Translations under genes and position numbers: made by a program
In this document: positions 9,322 through 17,956 of the stretch, one piece after another
How the letters are laid out: every line of letters begins with the position of its first letter
Numbering within the stretch: position 1 is the stretch's first letter
Notes under the pieces: model-generated
What the model was told of the DNA's origin: nothing
Databases searched by the model: none
What the model saw: only the letters and a program-made list of their open reading frames with translations
Assembly (NCBI RefSeq): GCF_000968685.2
Contig: NZ_LAKD02000006.1
Coordinates: 153,444-217,443 of the forward strand
Direction: 5' to 3'
Source of the DNA: Streptomyces antioxidans
GTDB lineage: Bacteria > Actinomycetota > Actinomycetes > Streptomycetales > Streptomycetaceae
Length of the DNA stretch: 64,000 nucleotides

Positions 9322-10413
9322 TCACCTGCCTTCTGCCGGAGCGGGGTCCGATGTGGTGGCGTGGGGGTCGCCGTGACACGCGACCATGGCCTTCATCCCG
9401 GCCCCGGAGGACGCGTAGTCGAAGGCATCGTGGATCTTCTCCAGGGGGAACACCTCGCTGACCAGTGGTGACAGATCGGCGCGGCGCTCGCCGACCAGCC
9501 GCAGACAACGGCCGTAGTCGCCGTTGGTGGAGCCGGTCGTCCCGGTCAGGGTGAGGCCCTTGTAGTGCACCGCGTTGGTGTCGAGCGGGATGGTGCGGGC
9601 GGCGCCGAGACCCGCGAAGTAGTTGAGCCTGCCGTGCGGCGCGAGCAGTTCGGCCGCCTGCGCCTGCACCTGGGGGTCGGACACCGCCGTGATGACCACG
9701 TCCGCGCCCCGGCCGCCGGTGTGCTCGCGCACCACCTCGGCCAGGTCCTGTTCGCGGACCCCGACGCACACATCGGCGCCGAGCCGGGCGGCGAGGTCCA
9801 GCCGGGGACGGCCGCGGTTGGAGACGATCACCTTGCGGGCCCCGGCCAGCTTGCCGAGCAGCACGTGGAACGCGCCGATGGGGCCCGCTCCGGTGATCAC
9901 CACGACGTCCTCGGGGCCCACCCGGAGCCCGCGCTGCCCGCTGTAGCAGCAGGAGAACGGCTCCACCAGGGCCGCCTCGGCGTAGGAGACGCCGTCGGGG
10001 ATCGCGAAGACATTGCCGCGCTGGACGGCGAAGCCGGGCACCCGCAGCAGCTCCTGGAAGCCGCCGTCGATGCTGATGCCGAACGCCTCGTAGTCCGGGC
10101 ACATGTTGTTGTAGCCGTGGCGGCACATGTCGCAGCGGCCACAGCCCACGTTCGGGGTGACGGTGACCCGCGTGCCCGGGTGGAACCCGGTCACCCGCGG
10201 CCCTGCCGCCACCACGTCCCCCGCCACCTCGTGGCCCAGCACCCGCGGCTGCCCATCGCGGAGCTTGAAGTGGCCGTGCTTGAAGATGCGCAGGTCGGTG
10301 CCGCAGATGGAGGCCGCCCGGACCCGCACCAGCAGATCGTCGCCGACGACGGTGGGCTCGGCCACGTCCTCGACCGCCAGCTCCCCCGGCCGGTGCAACA
10401 CGGCGGCCCTCAT
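9322..10413 (-). CDS. Zinc-dependent medium-chain alcohol/polyol dehydrogenase
   Basis: NAD(P)-dependent alcohol oxidation. The GroES-like domain has the catalytic-zinc residues (SICGTD, GHE, VEP) and a complete structural-zinc lobe CGRCDMCRHGYNNMC. The Rossmann loop reads GAGPIG. The ATG at 10413 overlaps the TGA of the preceding dehydrogenase (ATGA). It resembles sorbitol, threonine and scyllo-inosose dehydrogenases, but the substrate cannot be assigned. It ends 5 bases before glycerol kinase. Confidence 0.88.
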   Translation of the reverse strand: MRAAVLHRPGELAVEDVAEPTVVGDDLLVRVRAASICGTDLRIFKHGHFKLRDGQPRVLGHEVAGDVVAAGPRVTGFHPGTRVTVTPNVGCGRCDMCRHGYNNMCPDYEAFGISIDGGFQELLRVPGFAVQRGNVFAIPDGVSYAEAALVEPFSCCYSGQRGLRVGPEDVVVITGAGPIGAFHVLLGKLAGARKVIVSNRGRPRLDLAARLGADVCVGVREQDLAEVVREHTGGRGADVVITAVSDPQVQAQAAELLAPHGRLNYFAGLGAARTIPLDTNAVHYKGLTLTGTTGSTNGDYGRCLRLVGERRADLSPLVSEVFPLEKIHDAFDYASSGAGMKAMVACHGDPHATTSDPAPAEGR

Positions 10414-11498
10414 GACGCGCCTCCGGCGACACCGGGCCGGATGAGCTCGGTCTGGGCCTGGTCGGCCACCGCGAAGACGACCTTGTTGTACCAGGTGCGG
10501 CGCTCCAGCATGTCGGCGAACATCGCCGGTGCCTCCTCCAGGGTCGGGGTGTGGCTGATGAGGGGTGCCACCTTCAGATCGCGCCCCAGGTGGTGGACCA
10601 CCATGTCCCATTCGCTGCGCCCGGCCGGGGTGATCCTGGAGTTCCAGGTGCCGTAGACCCGCAGCTCACGGCGGAGGACCGAGGAGACCAGGGCGCGCGG
10701 CAGGGTCAGGTCACCTGAGATGTCGCCCAGGAGCATGACCTGGCCGAGCGGGGCCGCCGCGGTGAGGGCCTGGACGAGGGTGGCGGGCAGACCGCTCGCC
10801 TCCACCGCGCAGTCCACGCCCCGGCCGCCGGTCAGCTCCCGGACCGCCTCCACCGTGTCCCCGGCGGACGCGTCGATCACCGGGAAGCCGAGGTCCGCCA
10901 TGACGGCGCGCTTGCGCTCGTCCACATCGGCCACGTACACCTCGCTGACGCCCAGGATGCGCAGCCACTGGGCGGCCAGCGCCCCGATGGGTCCGGCCCC
11001 GATCACCAGCGCGGTGGCGTGGGATGGCAGCTGGAACTTCAGCACGGCGTGCAGGGCCACCGCGGCGGGCTCCACCATGGCGGCGTGCACCAGGGGCAGA
11101 TCCCGCGCCACCGGCACCAGATTGGCCTCGGGCACCTGGAGGAACTCGGCCATGGCGCCGTCCCGCCGCGAGCCGTAGTAGTCATAACCGGAGCCGAGGG
11201 CGTACTCGCCGATCTGGGTCATCGGATCCGCCGGGTCGGGCAGGAGGGGGAAGACCGCGGCGCGGTCCCCGGGGCGGAAGCGGCTTCCCTCCGGGGCCTC
11301 CTCGACCACGGCGGAGAACTCATGGCCCAGGACGAGCGGATAGTGGTACGCCTTCCCGCGGCCGAACCTGAGCACATCAGAGCCGCATACGCCCACACCG
11401 CCGACGCGGACGAGGACGGAGCGGTCGCCCACGGGCGCGGGGGCGGGGACGTCGGTGAGGGTGAGGACGCCCTCGGATTGCAGTACTGCTGCCTTCAT
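10410..11498 (-). CDS. Zinc-type alcohol dehydrogenase, galactitol-1-phosphate dehydrogenase-like
   Basis: Medium-chain dehydrogenase, 362 aa. The framework (GSRRDGAMAEFLQVP, LRRELRVYGTWNSR) recalls galactitol-1-phosphate 5-dehydrogenase (GatD). Catalytic-zinc residues are present (GVCGSD, GHE, VEP), with nucleotide loop GAGPIG. The lobe that normally carries four structural-zinc Cys reads PLLPDPADPMTQIGEYALG, with none of the four Cys, so the second zinc is probably absent. It starts 13 bases after the SDR gene and overlaps the next dehydrogenase by four bases. Confidence 0.85.
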   Translation of the reverse strand: MKAAVLQSEGVLTLTDVPAPAPVGDRSVLVRVGGVGVCGSDVLRFGRGKAYHYPLVLGHEFSAVVEEAPEGSRFRPGDRAAVFPLLPDPADPMTQIGEYALGSGYDYYGSRRDGAMAEFLQVPEANLVPVARDLPLVHAAMVEPAAVALHAVLKFQLPSHATALVIGAGPIGALAAQWLRILGVSEVYVADVDERKRAVMADLGFPVIDASAGDTVEAVRELTGGRGVDCAVEASGLPATLVQALTAAAPLGQVMLLGDISGDLTLPRALVSSVLRRELRVYGTWNSRITPAGRSEWDMVVHHLGRDLKVAPLISHTPTLEEAPAMFADMLERRTWYNKVVFAVADQAQTELIRPGVAGGAS

Positions 11499-11511
11499 CG
11501 CTTGGTCCGCC

Positions 11512-12348
11512 TCAGACTTCCATGCCGTAGCGGTGTGCCTTGTGCGTCGGGTAGAGCGCGATCTGGGGGATGGTGACGTCGGGCGTGCGGGTGGCCACGT
11601 AGAGGGACACCTCGGCGACGTTGTCGACGTCGATGCAGCTGGCGTGGATGCCCTCGGCGAGCTCCTTGTCGTCCAGCCAGCCGTCGAGGTAGGCGGGGAT
11701 GTCGCCGTCGTACAGACCCTTGTCGATGATCTCGGTCATCGGGGTCTTGACGTGGGACGGGTTGATCACCGTCACCCCGATGTTCTTCTCCTTGCCCTCA
11801 AGGAGGATGTTCTTGCTGAATCCCATCATCCCGTGCTTGGAGGCGCGGTAGGGGCTGTGGCCGGGACCGGATGCCAGTCGGGCCGAGGACGATCCCATGT
11901 TGATGACGCGCCCGCCGGTGGGCTGCCGCTCCATGATGCGGAACGCCTCGCGGCAGCACAGGAAGACCGCGGTCAGATTGGGGCCGATGGTCTTGTTCCA
12001 CTCCTCCAGCGTCACCTCGGTCACCGGTGGTGAGAGCGAGTCGCGGCCCGCGCTGTTGACGAGGAGGTCGACCCGGCCCCACTCCTCCATGGCGGTCCGG
12101 AAGAAGCCCTGGACCTGCTCCTCCTCGGTGACATCGGCCTCGGCGCCCACGCAGTCGCCGCCCTGGGACTGGATGGAGCCGACGACCTGCTGGAGCCGCT
12201 TGCCGTCGATGTCGACCAGGAGGACCTTGGCCCGGTTGGCCGCGAAGATCCGGCCGACGGCCTCGCCGATGCCGGAGGCGCCACCGGTGATGATGGCGAC
12301 CTTGCCCTCCAGCGCGGTGCCGGGGGCGGGTTCGTAGGTGGTGGTCAT
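11512..12348 (-). CDS. SDR-family oxidoreductase (glucose 1-dehydrogenase-like)
   Basis: Short-chain dehydrogenase of 278 aa. Cofactor loop TGGASGIGEAVG, the NSAG stretch and the active-site YRASK are all present, so it should be active. The acidic residue after beta-2 (VDIDGKR) suggests NAD preference. Start at ATG 12348, with GGGAC upstream; frame beyond it runs through neighbouring genes. The C-terminus carries an extension of about 40 residues. It lies between the aldolase and the GatD-like dehydrogenase in the operon. Confidence 0.9.
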   Translation of the reverse strand: MTTTYEPAPGTALEGKVAIITGGASGIGEAVGRIFAANRAKVLLVDIDGKRLQQVVGSIQSQGGDCVGAEADVTEEEQVQGFFRTAMEEWGRVDLLVNSAGRDSLSPPVTEVTLEEWNKTIGPNLTAVFLCCREAFRIMERQPTGGRVINMGSSSARLASGPGHSPYRASKHGMMGFSKNILLEGKEKNIGVTVINPSHVKTPMTEIIDKGLYDGDIPAYLDGWLDDKELAEGIHASCIDVDNVAEVSLYVATRTPDVTIPQIALYPTHKAHRYGMEV

Positions 12349-12392
12349 GCTGTCCCTTTTTGGTGTGGTGGGTGGGTGTTCGTGGGTGGTTC

Positions 12393-13037
12393 TCAGGTGG
12401 CGGCCGCGGCGGCGGTCTCGACCGCGGCGCGGGCATTGCGCCCGATGGCCTCGTAGTCCCCCTCGGCCAGCAGCGCCGTACTGGCGATCCAGGTGCCACC
12501 GCAGGCGGCCACGTGCGGCCGGCTCAGATAGTCGGGGAGGTTGTCCGGGGTGATCCCGCCGGTGGGCAGGAACGCCATCCCGTCGTACGGAGCCGCCATG
12601 GCGTCCAGCAGCCGCAGTCCGCCCGACGCCTCGGCCGGGAAGTACTTCACCAGTGGCAGCCTCCTGGCCAGGGCCGCCTCCACCCCGGTGGGGCTGTTGA
12701 CGCCGGGGACGACGGGGATCTTCCGCTCCAGGCAGTGGTCCACGACGTCCGGGTTGAAGCCGGGCGCCACCACGAACTGGGCTCCCGCGTCGACGGCGCG
12801 GTCCACGGTCGTACGGTCCAGGACCGTCCCCGCGCCGACCAGCAGCCCGGGGTGGCGGGCCCGCAGGGCGGCGATCCCGTCCCGGGCGGCCGGGGTGCGG
12901 AAGGTGATCTCGGCGACCGGCAGTCCCGCCCCGAGCAGGGTCTCGCCGAGCGGGTCGGCGTGGCGCACCCGGGGCAGGGTGACGACCGGGACGACCCGGA
13001 CGCGGCGCAGTTCGCCGAGGAGTTCGGTGGGGTTCAT
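12393..13037 (-). CDS. eda: KDPG/KHG-type aldolase
   Basis: Class I aldolase that cleaves 2-keto-3-deoxy-6-phosphogluconate or a similar 2-keto-3-deoxy acid to pyruvate plus an aldehyde. The Schiff-base Lys lies in VKYFPAEASGG and the catalytic Glu in AEITFRT; the GGI phosphate loop is present (LPTGGITPDN). Length (214 aa) is standard. The ATG overlaps the stop of the hydrolase gene (ATGA at 13034-13037). It suggests that the operon makes a 2-keto-3-deoxy intermediate. Confidence 0.9.
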   Translation of the reverse strand: MNPTELLGELRRVRVVPVVTLPRVRHADPLGETLLGAGLPVAEITFRTPAARDGIAALRARHPGLLVGAGTVLDRTTVDRAVDAGAQFVVAPGFNPDVVDHCLERKIPVVPGVNSPTGVEAALARRLPLVKYFPAEASGGLRLLDAMAAPYDGMAFLPTGGITPDNLPDYLSRPHVAACGGTWIASTALLAEGDYEAIGRNARAAVETAAAAAT

Positions 13038-13933
13038 CGGTCCTCCTTCGCGGTGGGGCCGCCCGGGGTGAGGACATGGGCGTCGCCCACCCGCGGCACG
13101 GTCCAGGACGGTGGCGCGTCGCGGCGGCGCAGCGCGTCGCGGGCGTCCTCCGGGTCGACGGTGTTGAAGTCGAACAGGCCGAAGTGGTGGCAGATCAGGT
13201 GCGGGATCCCGGCCGCCTCGCACAGCTCGGCCGCCTCCTCGACGGTGAAGTTGCCGGGAACGCCGTTCTCGGTGCGGTGGCGGTCGCGCCCGTTCACCGG
13301 CAGCAGCGCCACATCGGCGCGGAGTGCGCGCAAGCGCTCTGGCTGCCCGTCGTGGGGGACGCAGTCGCCGGAGTGGTAGACGCGGACACCGCCGACCGTG
13401 AGCACATAGCCGAGGAAGCGGTGGTCGCCGTTCCCGTCCTGTTCGAGGTGTTCATGCGCGGCGGGGACCGGTTCGACGGTGACACCGCCGTCCAGTTCCA
13501 CCCGCTCGCCCGCGGTGGTCCCGATCAGCCGGGCGGCGGGTACGCCACGCTCCAGGGCCCGCGCCCGCTCGGCGCGCGGGACGACGAAGCGCGGGTCGTT
13601 GTGCGGCAGCAGCGCCCGGATGGTGCCCGGGTCCATGTGGTCGGTGTGTCCATGGGTGCACAGCACCGCGTCCACCCCGCGGATGGCCTCCGGCGCCACC
13701 GGGGCGGGGTGCATCCGGCGGTGCGGGAAGAGCGCCCCGCGGTACTTCTCGGCGAGGGTGTCCGAGAGGTACGGGTCGATCAGGATCAGCCCGCCGCGGT
13801 GGCGCAGGGCGAATCCGGCCTGGCCGAGCCACCACAGCGTCACCTCGTCCGGTCCGGCCCCGGGCGGGGCGGCGAAGGTGCCGGTGAGAGGGGTGCCGGA
13901 CACGGGGCGCACGGCGGACCGTGTGATGTTCAT
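13034..13933 (-). CDS. Metallo-beta-lactamase-fold hydrolase, UlaG-like
   Basis: Predicted metal-dependent hydrolase, 299 aa, with the dinuclear-metal motif CTHGHTDH, a later YHSGDC and a C-terminal CHHFG. UlaG opens ascorbate-6-phosphate lactone, and the related Thermotoga IolN hydrolyses a diketo-inositol, so ring or lactone opening of a cyclic sugar derivative is a reasonable inference. It follows the transporter genes by about 40 bases and is coupled to the aldolase gene. Confidence 0.82.
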   Translation of the reverse strand: MNITRSAVRPVSGTPLTGTFAAPPGAGPDEVTLWWLGQAGFALRHRGGLILIDPYLSDTLAEKYRGALFPHRRMHPAPVAPEAIRGVDAVLCTHGHTDHMDPGTIRALLPHNDPRFVVPRAERARALERGVPAARLIGTTAGERVELDGGVTVEPVPAAHEHLEQDGNGDHRFLGYVLTVGGVRVYHSGDCVPHDGQPERLRALRADVALLPVNGRDRHRTENGVPGNFTVEEAAELCEAAGIPHLICHHFGLFDFNTVDPEDARDALRRRDAPPSWTVPRVGDAHVLTPGGPTAKEDR

Positions 13934-13973
13934 GCGTGCTCCCGATGGCTGGGGGTGGGGTCGCTGGGTGCGG

Positions 13974-14837
13974 TCATAGGGTGCCCGCCGGGGATCTGCC
14001 GTCGAGCTCCGCGGGGTCCAGCGCTCCGGTCATCAGGGCGACGGCGTCGGGCATCGAGATGTCGGAGGTGCGGACCTGGGCGACCCGCCGGCCCAGCCGC
14101 TGGACGTGGATGCGGTCGGCGACGTCGAAGACATGGGGCATGTCGTGGCTGATCAGGATGACCGGCACACCACGGCCGCGGATCTCCCGGATGAGGTCGA
14201 GCACCCGCTGTGATTCCCGCACCCCGAGCGCCGCCGTCGGCTCGTCCATGATGATCACCCGGCTGCCGAAGCAGGCGGCGCGCGCCACGGCGACGCCCTG
14301 GCGCTGTCCGCCGGAGAGCGTCTCCACCGGCTGGGAGAAGTTCTGGATGGTCAGCAGCCCGAGGGAGGTGAGCAGGTCCCGGGTCTCCTCCCGCATCCCC
14401 TTCTTGTCCAGCAGCCGGAAGACCCGGCCGAGCGGTCCTGACCTGCGGCGCTCACGGCCGAGGAAGAGGTTGGCGGGAATGTCCCTGGAGGGCGCGACGG
14501 CCAGGTTCTGGTAGACGGTCTCCAGTCCGTGGTCCCGCGCGTCGAGTGGGTTGCGGAACCGCACCGGCTCCCCGAAGAGACGGATCTCCCCGGCGTCGGG
14601 GACCTCCGCCCCGGAGAGGCACTTGATGAGGGTCGACTTGCCCGCGCCGTTGTCCCCGATGACGGCGAGGACCTCACCGGCGCGCAGCTCCACATCGGCC
14701 CCACCGAGTGCGGTGACGTGTCCGTAGCGCTTGACCAGGCCGCGCGCCTGGAGGGCGAGTACGCCGGCGGAGGTGTTCCCGGGATCGTTCCGGGGGTCAC
14801 TCTGAGGATCGTCCCGGGGGTCGCTCTGGGGATTCAT
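13974..14837 (-). CDS. Sugar ABC transporter ATP-binding protein (single domain)
   Basis: Energises import with the permease and binding protein encoded just upstream. Walker A GDNGAGKST, signature LSGGQRQGVAVARA, Walker B IIMDEPTAALG and switch-His ISHDM are all present. It has one nucleotide-binding domain (287 aa), unlike RbsA, which has two. The ATG at 14837 overlaps the permease stop. The N-terminus has an unusual Asp-Pro-rich run (DPRDDPQSDPRNDPGN) coded by imperfect short repeats at about 14775-14830. Confidence 0.92.
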   Translation of the reverse strand: MNPQSDPRDDPQSDPRNDPGNTSAGVLALQARGLVKRYGHVTALGGADVELRAGEVLAVIGDNGAGKSTLIKCLSGAEVPDAGEIRLFGEPVRFRNPLDARDHGLETVYQNLAVAPSRDIPANLFLGRERRRSGPLGRVFRLLDKKGMREETRDLLTSLGLLTIQNFSQPVETLSGGQRQGVAVARAACFGSRVIIMDEPTAALGVRESQRVLDLIREIRGRGVPVILISHDMPHVFDVADRIHVQRLGRRVAQVRTSDISMPDAVALMTGALDPAELDGRSPAGTL

Positions 14838-15877
14838 GCCGCCACCTTCCGGATCCACTGGTCGGCGGCGACGGCCACGATCACCAGGACGCCCACGGTG
14901 AAGACCTGCCATAGGGCGTCCACACCGGACAGGGCGAGTCCGCTGCTGAACACGCCCACGATGAGGGAGCCCAGCAGGGTGCCGAGGACATGGCCACGGC
15001 CGCCGAAGAGGCTGGTGCCGCCGATGACGACGGCGGTGATGGACTGGAGGTTGAGGTTCTCACCGGCCTGCGGGCTGACCGAGCCGATCCGCCCGATGAG
15101 GAACCAGGCGGCGAGACCGCAGATCAGCCCCGCCACCGCATACACGCTGAGCAGCACCCGACCGGTGCGGATCCCGCTGAGGCGGGCGCCCTCGCGGTTG
15201 TCGCCCACGGCGTGCAGATGGGCGCCCCACGCGGTGCCACGCAGCAGATAGGCCACCGCGGCGAAGCAGCCGATCATCATCAGCGAGCTGTAGGTGACAT
15301 CGGTGCCCAGGACATTGATGGAGCGGCCGGGCCAGCTCAGCAGGGACGGCACATCCTGGGCCCGGATGGTCTCACTGCGCGAGTAGAAGAGGGTGAGGGC
15401 GGAGAAGACGCTGAGGGTGCCGAGCGTGGCGATGAACGGCGGAATGCGGAACCGGGTGACCAGCACCCCGTTGAGCCCGCCGCAGACTCCGCCGATGAGA
15501 ACACCGAGCAGCAGGGCCAGCGGCACCGGCAGCCCGTGGTCCACGGCCAGCTTGCCCATCACCACGGAGCCGAGCACGGTGATGGCGCCGACCGACAGAT
15601 CGATGCCCGCGGTCAGCACGATCAGCGTCTGGGCGATGCCGACCATGCCGATGATCTGCACCTGCTGGACGATCAGCGAGATATTGAGCGGATCGCTGAA
15701 CCGGGACCCCACCCACACGCTGAAGAACAGCGAGGCGAGGAGCAGCACGATGAGCGGGCCGAGCAGCGGCTTGGTGTGCAGGGCCGCCTGTCCGCGGGCG
15801 AGTGCTCCGCGCGCCTGCGGCCGGGTGGGGGGAGGGTCTACGGCGGGTGGCGGGACGGTGTCGTGCACCACGGTCAA
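14834..15877 (-). CDS. Sugar ABC transporter permease (RbsC/BPD_transp_2 type)
   Basis: Membrane channel of the ribose/polyol-type ABC importer. After a Pro-rich cytoplasmic tail, about eight or more hydrophobic segments follow, with the family signatures TAGIDLSVGA and VIGGTSLFGGRG. The start is a TTG at 15877, or a GTG at 15871 or 15868; no ATG is well placed. The gene overlaps the ATPase gene by four bases. Confidence 0.92.
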   Translation of the reverse strand: MTVVHDTVPPPAVDPPPTRPQARGALARGQAALHTKPLLGPLIVLLLASLFFSVWVGSRFSDPLNISLIVQQVQIIGMVGIAQTLIVLTAGIDLSVGAITVLGSVVMGKLAVDHGLPVPLALLLGVLIGGVCGGLNGVLVTRFRIPPFIATLGTLSVFSALTLFYSRSETIRAQDVPSLLSWPGRSINVLGTDVTYSSLMMIGCFAAVAYLLRGTAWGAHLHAVGDNREGARLSGIRTGRVLLSVYAVAGLICGLAAWFLIGRIGSVSPQAGENLNLQSITAVVIGGTSLFGGRGHVLGTLLGSLIVGVFSSGLALSGVDALWQVFTVGVLVIVAVAADQWIRKVAA

Positions 15878-15938
15878 CTCCTGGAAGCGGTAAGGGATGT
15901 GTGGGTGTGGGGGTCGGCCTCCGCGGTGGCGCGCGGGG

Positions 15939-16997
15939 CTAGCCCCAGCAGTGGCGCAGGCCCCAGTCCGACTTCTGCGAATCCAGACCGGATACGGGGG
16001 TGTCCGTGATGAGGGAGACTCCGGTGTTGGTGAAGCCCGGTCCGGAGGAGCCGGAGCCCTTGCCGCCGTCCTTGGCGTGCTCGGCCACGGCGGCCAGGCC
16101 CTCGGCCGCCATCTTCACGGGGAACTGCATCGAGGTCGCGCCGATGACGCCGCCGGCCACGTTCTTGACGCCGGGACAGCCGCCGTCGACGGAGACGATG
16201 GTGATGTCCTTCTGCTTGCCGGCCGCCTTGACGGCCTGGTAGGCACCGGCGGCGGTGGGCTCGTTGATGGTGTAGACGAGGTTGATGGAGCCGTTCTTCT
16301 GGAGCAGCTTCTCCATGGCGTCGCGCCCGCCCTCCTCGTTGGCGCCGGTCACCTCGTGGCCGACGATCCGGGAGTCGCGCTCGTCGCCGATCCGGTTGGG
16401 GTTCCGCACATCGACGCCGAAGCCCTCGAGAAAGCCCTGGTCCCGCAGCACATCGACCTTGACCTGCTCGGAGCTGAGGTCCAGCAGGGCGACCCTCGGC
16501 CGCTTGCCGTCCATCCGCGCCCTGGCCCACTTGCCGATCATGCGGCCCGCAAGCCGGTTGTCGGTGGCGTAGGTGGCGTCCACCGCGGACGCGGGTTCCG
16601 TCGGCGAGTCCAGGGCGACGACCATGACCCCGGCCTTCCGGGCCCGTTCGATGGCGGGGATGATCGCGCCGGAGTCGGCCGGGGTGATCAGAATGCCCTC
16701 GGCACCGGCCGCCACCAGGTTCTCGATGGCCTTGACCTGTGAGTCGTTGTCGGCCTGGCCCTTGCCCGCGAAGGTCCTCAGGTCCACACCGAGCTGGCTG
16801 GCCTTCTTCTGGGCGCCCTCGCGCATCTTCACGTAGAAGGGGTTGTCGTCGGTCTTGGTGACGAGGCCGACGATGGTCTTGTCGTCACCGTGGCCGCTGA
16901 TGCCGTTCCCGCATGAGGTGAGCAGCAGCAGGAGGAGAGCGGTCCCCGCGGACGAGGCCGCGAGCGCTCGGTGGCGCGGCTTGACGCGATCTGCCAT
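15939..16997 (-). CDS. Sugar ABC transporter substrate-binding lipoprotein
   Basis: First gene of the operon. A signal peptide with LLLLLLTSC lipobox leads to a periplasmic-binding-protein type 1 (RbsB-like) fold: VGLVTKTDDNPFYVKM at the start, ITPADSGAIIPAIERARKAG for the sugar site, and a VSVDGGCPG segment in the second lobe. ATG 16997 has AAAAGG about 8 bases upstream. The gene is divergent from the ATPase gene at 17392, across a 394-base gap that holds the inverted repeat described separately. The transported sugar is unknown. Confidence 0.9.
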   Translation of the reverse strand: MADRVKPRHRALAASSAGTALLLLLLTSCGNGISGHGDDKTIVGLVTKTDDNPFYVKMREGAQKKASQLGVDLRTFAGKGQADNDSQVKAIENLVAAGAEGILITPADSGAIIPAIERARKAGVMVVALDSPTEPASAVDATYATDNRLAGRMIGKWARARMDGKRPRVALLDLSSEQVKVDVLRDQGFLEGFGVDVRNPNRIGDERDSRIVGHEVTGANEEGGRDAMEKLLQKNGSINLVYTINEPTAAGAYQAVKAAGKQKDITIVSVDGGCPGVKNVAGGVIGATSMQFPVKMAAEGLAAVAEHAKDGGKGSGSSGPGFTNTGVSLITDTPVSGLDSQKSDWGLRHCWG

Positions 16998-17209
16998 GAG
17001 ATTGCCTTTTCTCGACGTGCGGGGGGTGGCTGGGGAGGGAGGTGGCCGGGTTGCGCCGCCCGCCGGGTGCCGGTTCGCGGCAGCGGGGACCGTCGGTGCC
17101 GACGCGTGGATCGGTCGGCTCGGCCCTGATCGGGCGGGGATGGCCGGTGGGGCGTGCTCAGCGGCTCGATCCACAACGTCGCAGAGGTTTCGAGCACTGT
17201 CAATGCATC

Positions 17210-17278
17210 TCGAAGAAATTTCCACGACATACGCGCGACACGAACCGACGCTCGAAAAAGACGTCGAAATTTCTTCGA
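17210..17278. promoter_or_regulatory. Paired 13-bp inverted repeat, candidate operator for the sugar operon
   Basis: TCGAAGAAATTTC at 17210-17222 is the exact reverse complement of GAAATTTCTTCGA at 17266-17278. Each arm also contains the self-complementary octamer GAAATTTC. The AT content is far above the surroundings. The pair lies 213 bases upstream of the binding-protein gene and 114 upstream of the ATPase gene. The rest of 16998-17391 shows no gene. An RpiR- or LacI-type operator is the simplest reading. Confidence 0.6.
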
Positions 17279-17391
17279 ACGATCTTGACTGTGGCAGAAA
17301 TCCCTACGAACCTGGGTGGCGGACCCCTCCCGACGGAGTCAGCCACACCCCCCTTCCGGGCCGCACACAGCGCTCGGAAAGGAGTACGGAT

Positions 17392-17916
17392 ATGACAGTG
17401 AACCCAGCGGGGGCGGTCGGCACCGTCCCGCCGCCGCCACCCACCGGCCCAGCGCCGCGCCGGCGAACCGGCCCGCCCGGCGTCCGCACCACCCCGCGGG
17501 GGCTGGCCCTGCGGCTGGCCACCGACCCCGCCGCCGCGGGCCGGGCCCGCCGTACCGCGGCGGGCGCGCTGCGCCGCTGGGGGGTGCCCGACACCACCGC
17601 CGACGACATCGTCCTCATGGTGGACGAGCTGGTGACCAACGCGATCGAGCACGCCGAAGGACCCGTCTGGCTGCGGCTCTGGCTGCGCCGCGGCCGCTGG
17701 GTGATCTGCCAGGTCGGGGACGGCTGCCGGGAGGCGCCCCGGCCGCGCCCCAGCGGCCCCGACGCCGAGAACGGCCGCGGGCTGCTCCTCGTCGCGGCGC
17801 TCGCCGATGCCTTCGGCACCCGCCCCACCGCCACCGGAAAGGTCATCTGGTTCCGGCGCCGGGTGCGGGACGGCCGGATCCCGGCACCCCGCACCACCTC
17901 CCCCATCGATTACTGA
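17392..17916 (+). CDS. RsbW-like ATP-binding protein (HATPase_c, anti-sigma type)
   Basis: Small GHKL-fold ATPase, 174 aa. The N-box is clear (MVDELVTNAIEHA), with the G1-like VGDG and GRGLLLVAALADAFG. Streptomyces carry many such proteins, acting as anti-sigma kinases or histidine-kinase-like regulators. A strong GGAAAGGAG site precedes ATG 17392; the long open frame upstream is non-coding. The N-terminal 40 residues are Pro/Arg-rich. No anti-anti-sigma or sigma gene is adjacent, so its partner is unknown. Confidence 0.85.
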   Translation: MTVNPAGAVGTVPPPPPTGPAPRRRTGPPGVRTTPRGLALRLATDPAAAGRARRTAAGALRRWGVPDTTADDIVLMVDELVTNAIEHAEGPVWLRLWLRRGRWVICQVGDGCREAPRPRPSGPDAENGRGLLLVAALADAFGTRPTATGKVIWFRRRVRDGRIPAPRTTSPIDY

Positions 17917-17956
17917 CCAGTAGACCAGTTGTCCGCTGAGTGATATCTTCACGTGC

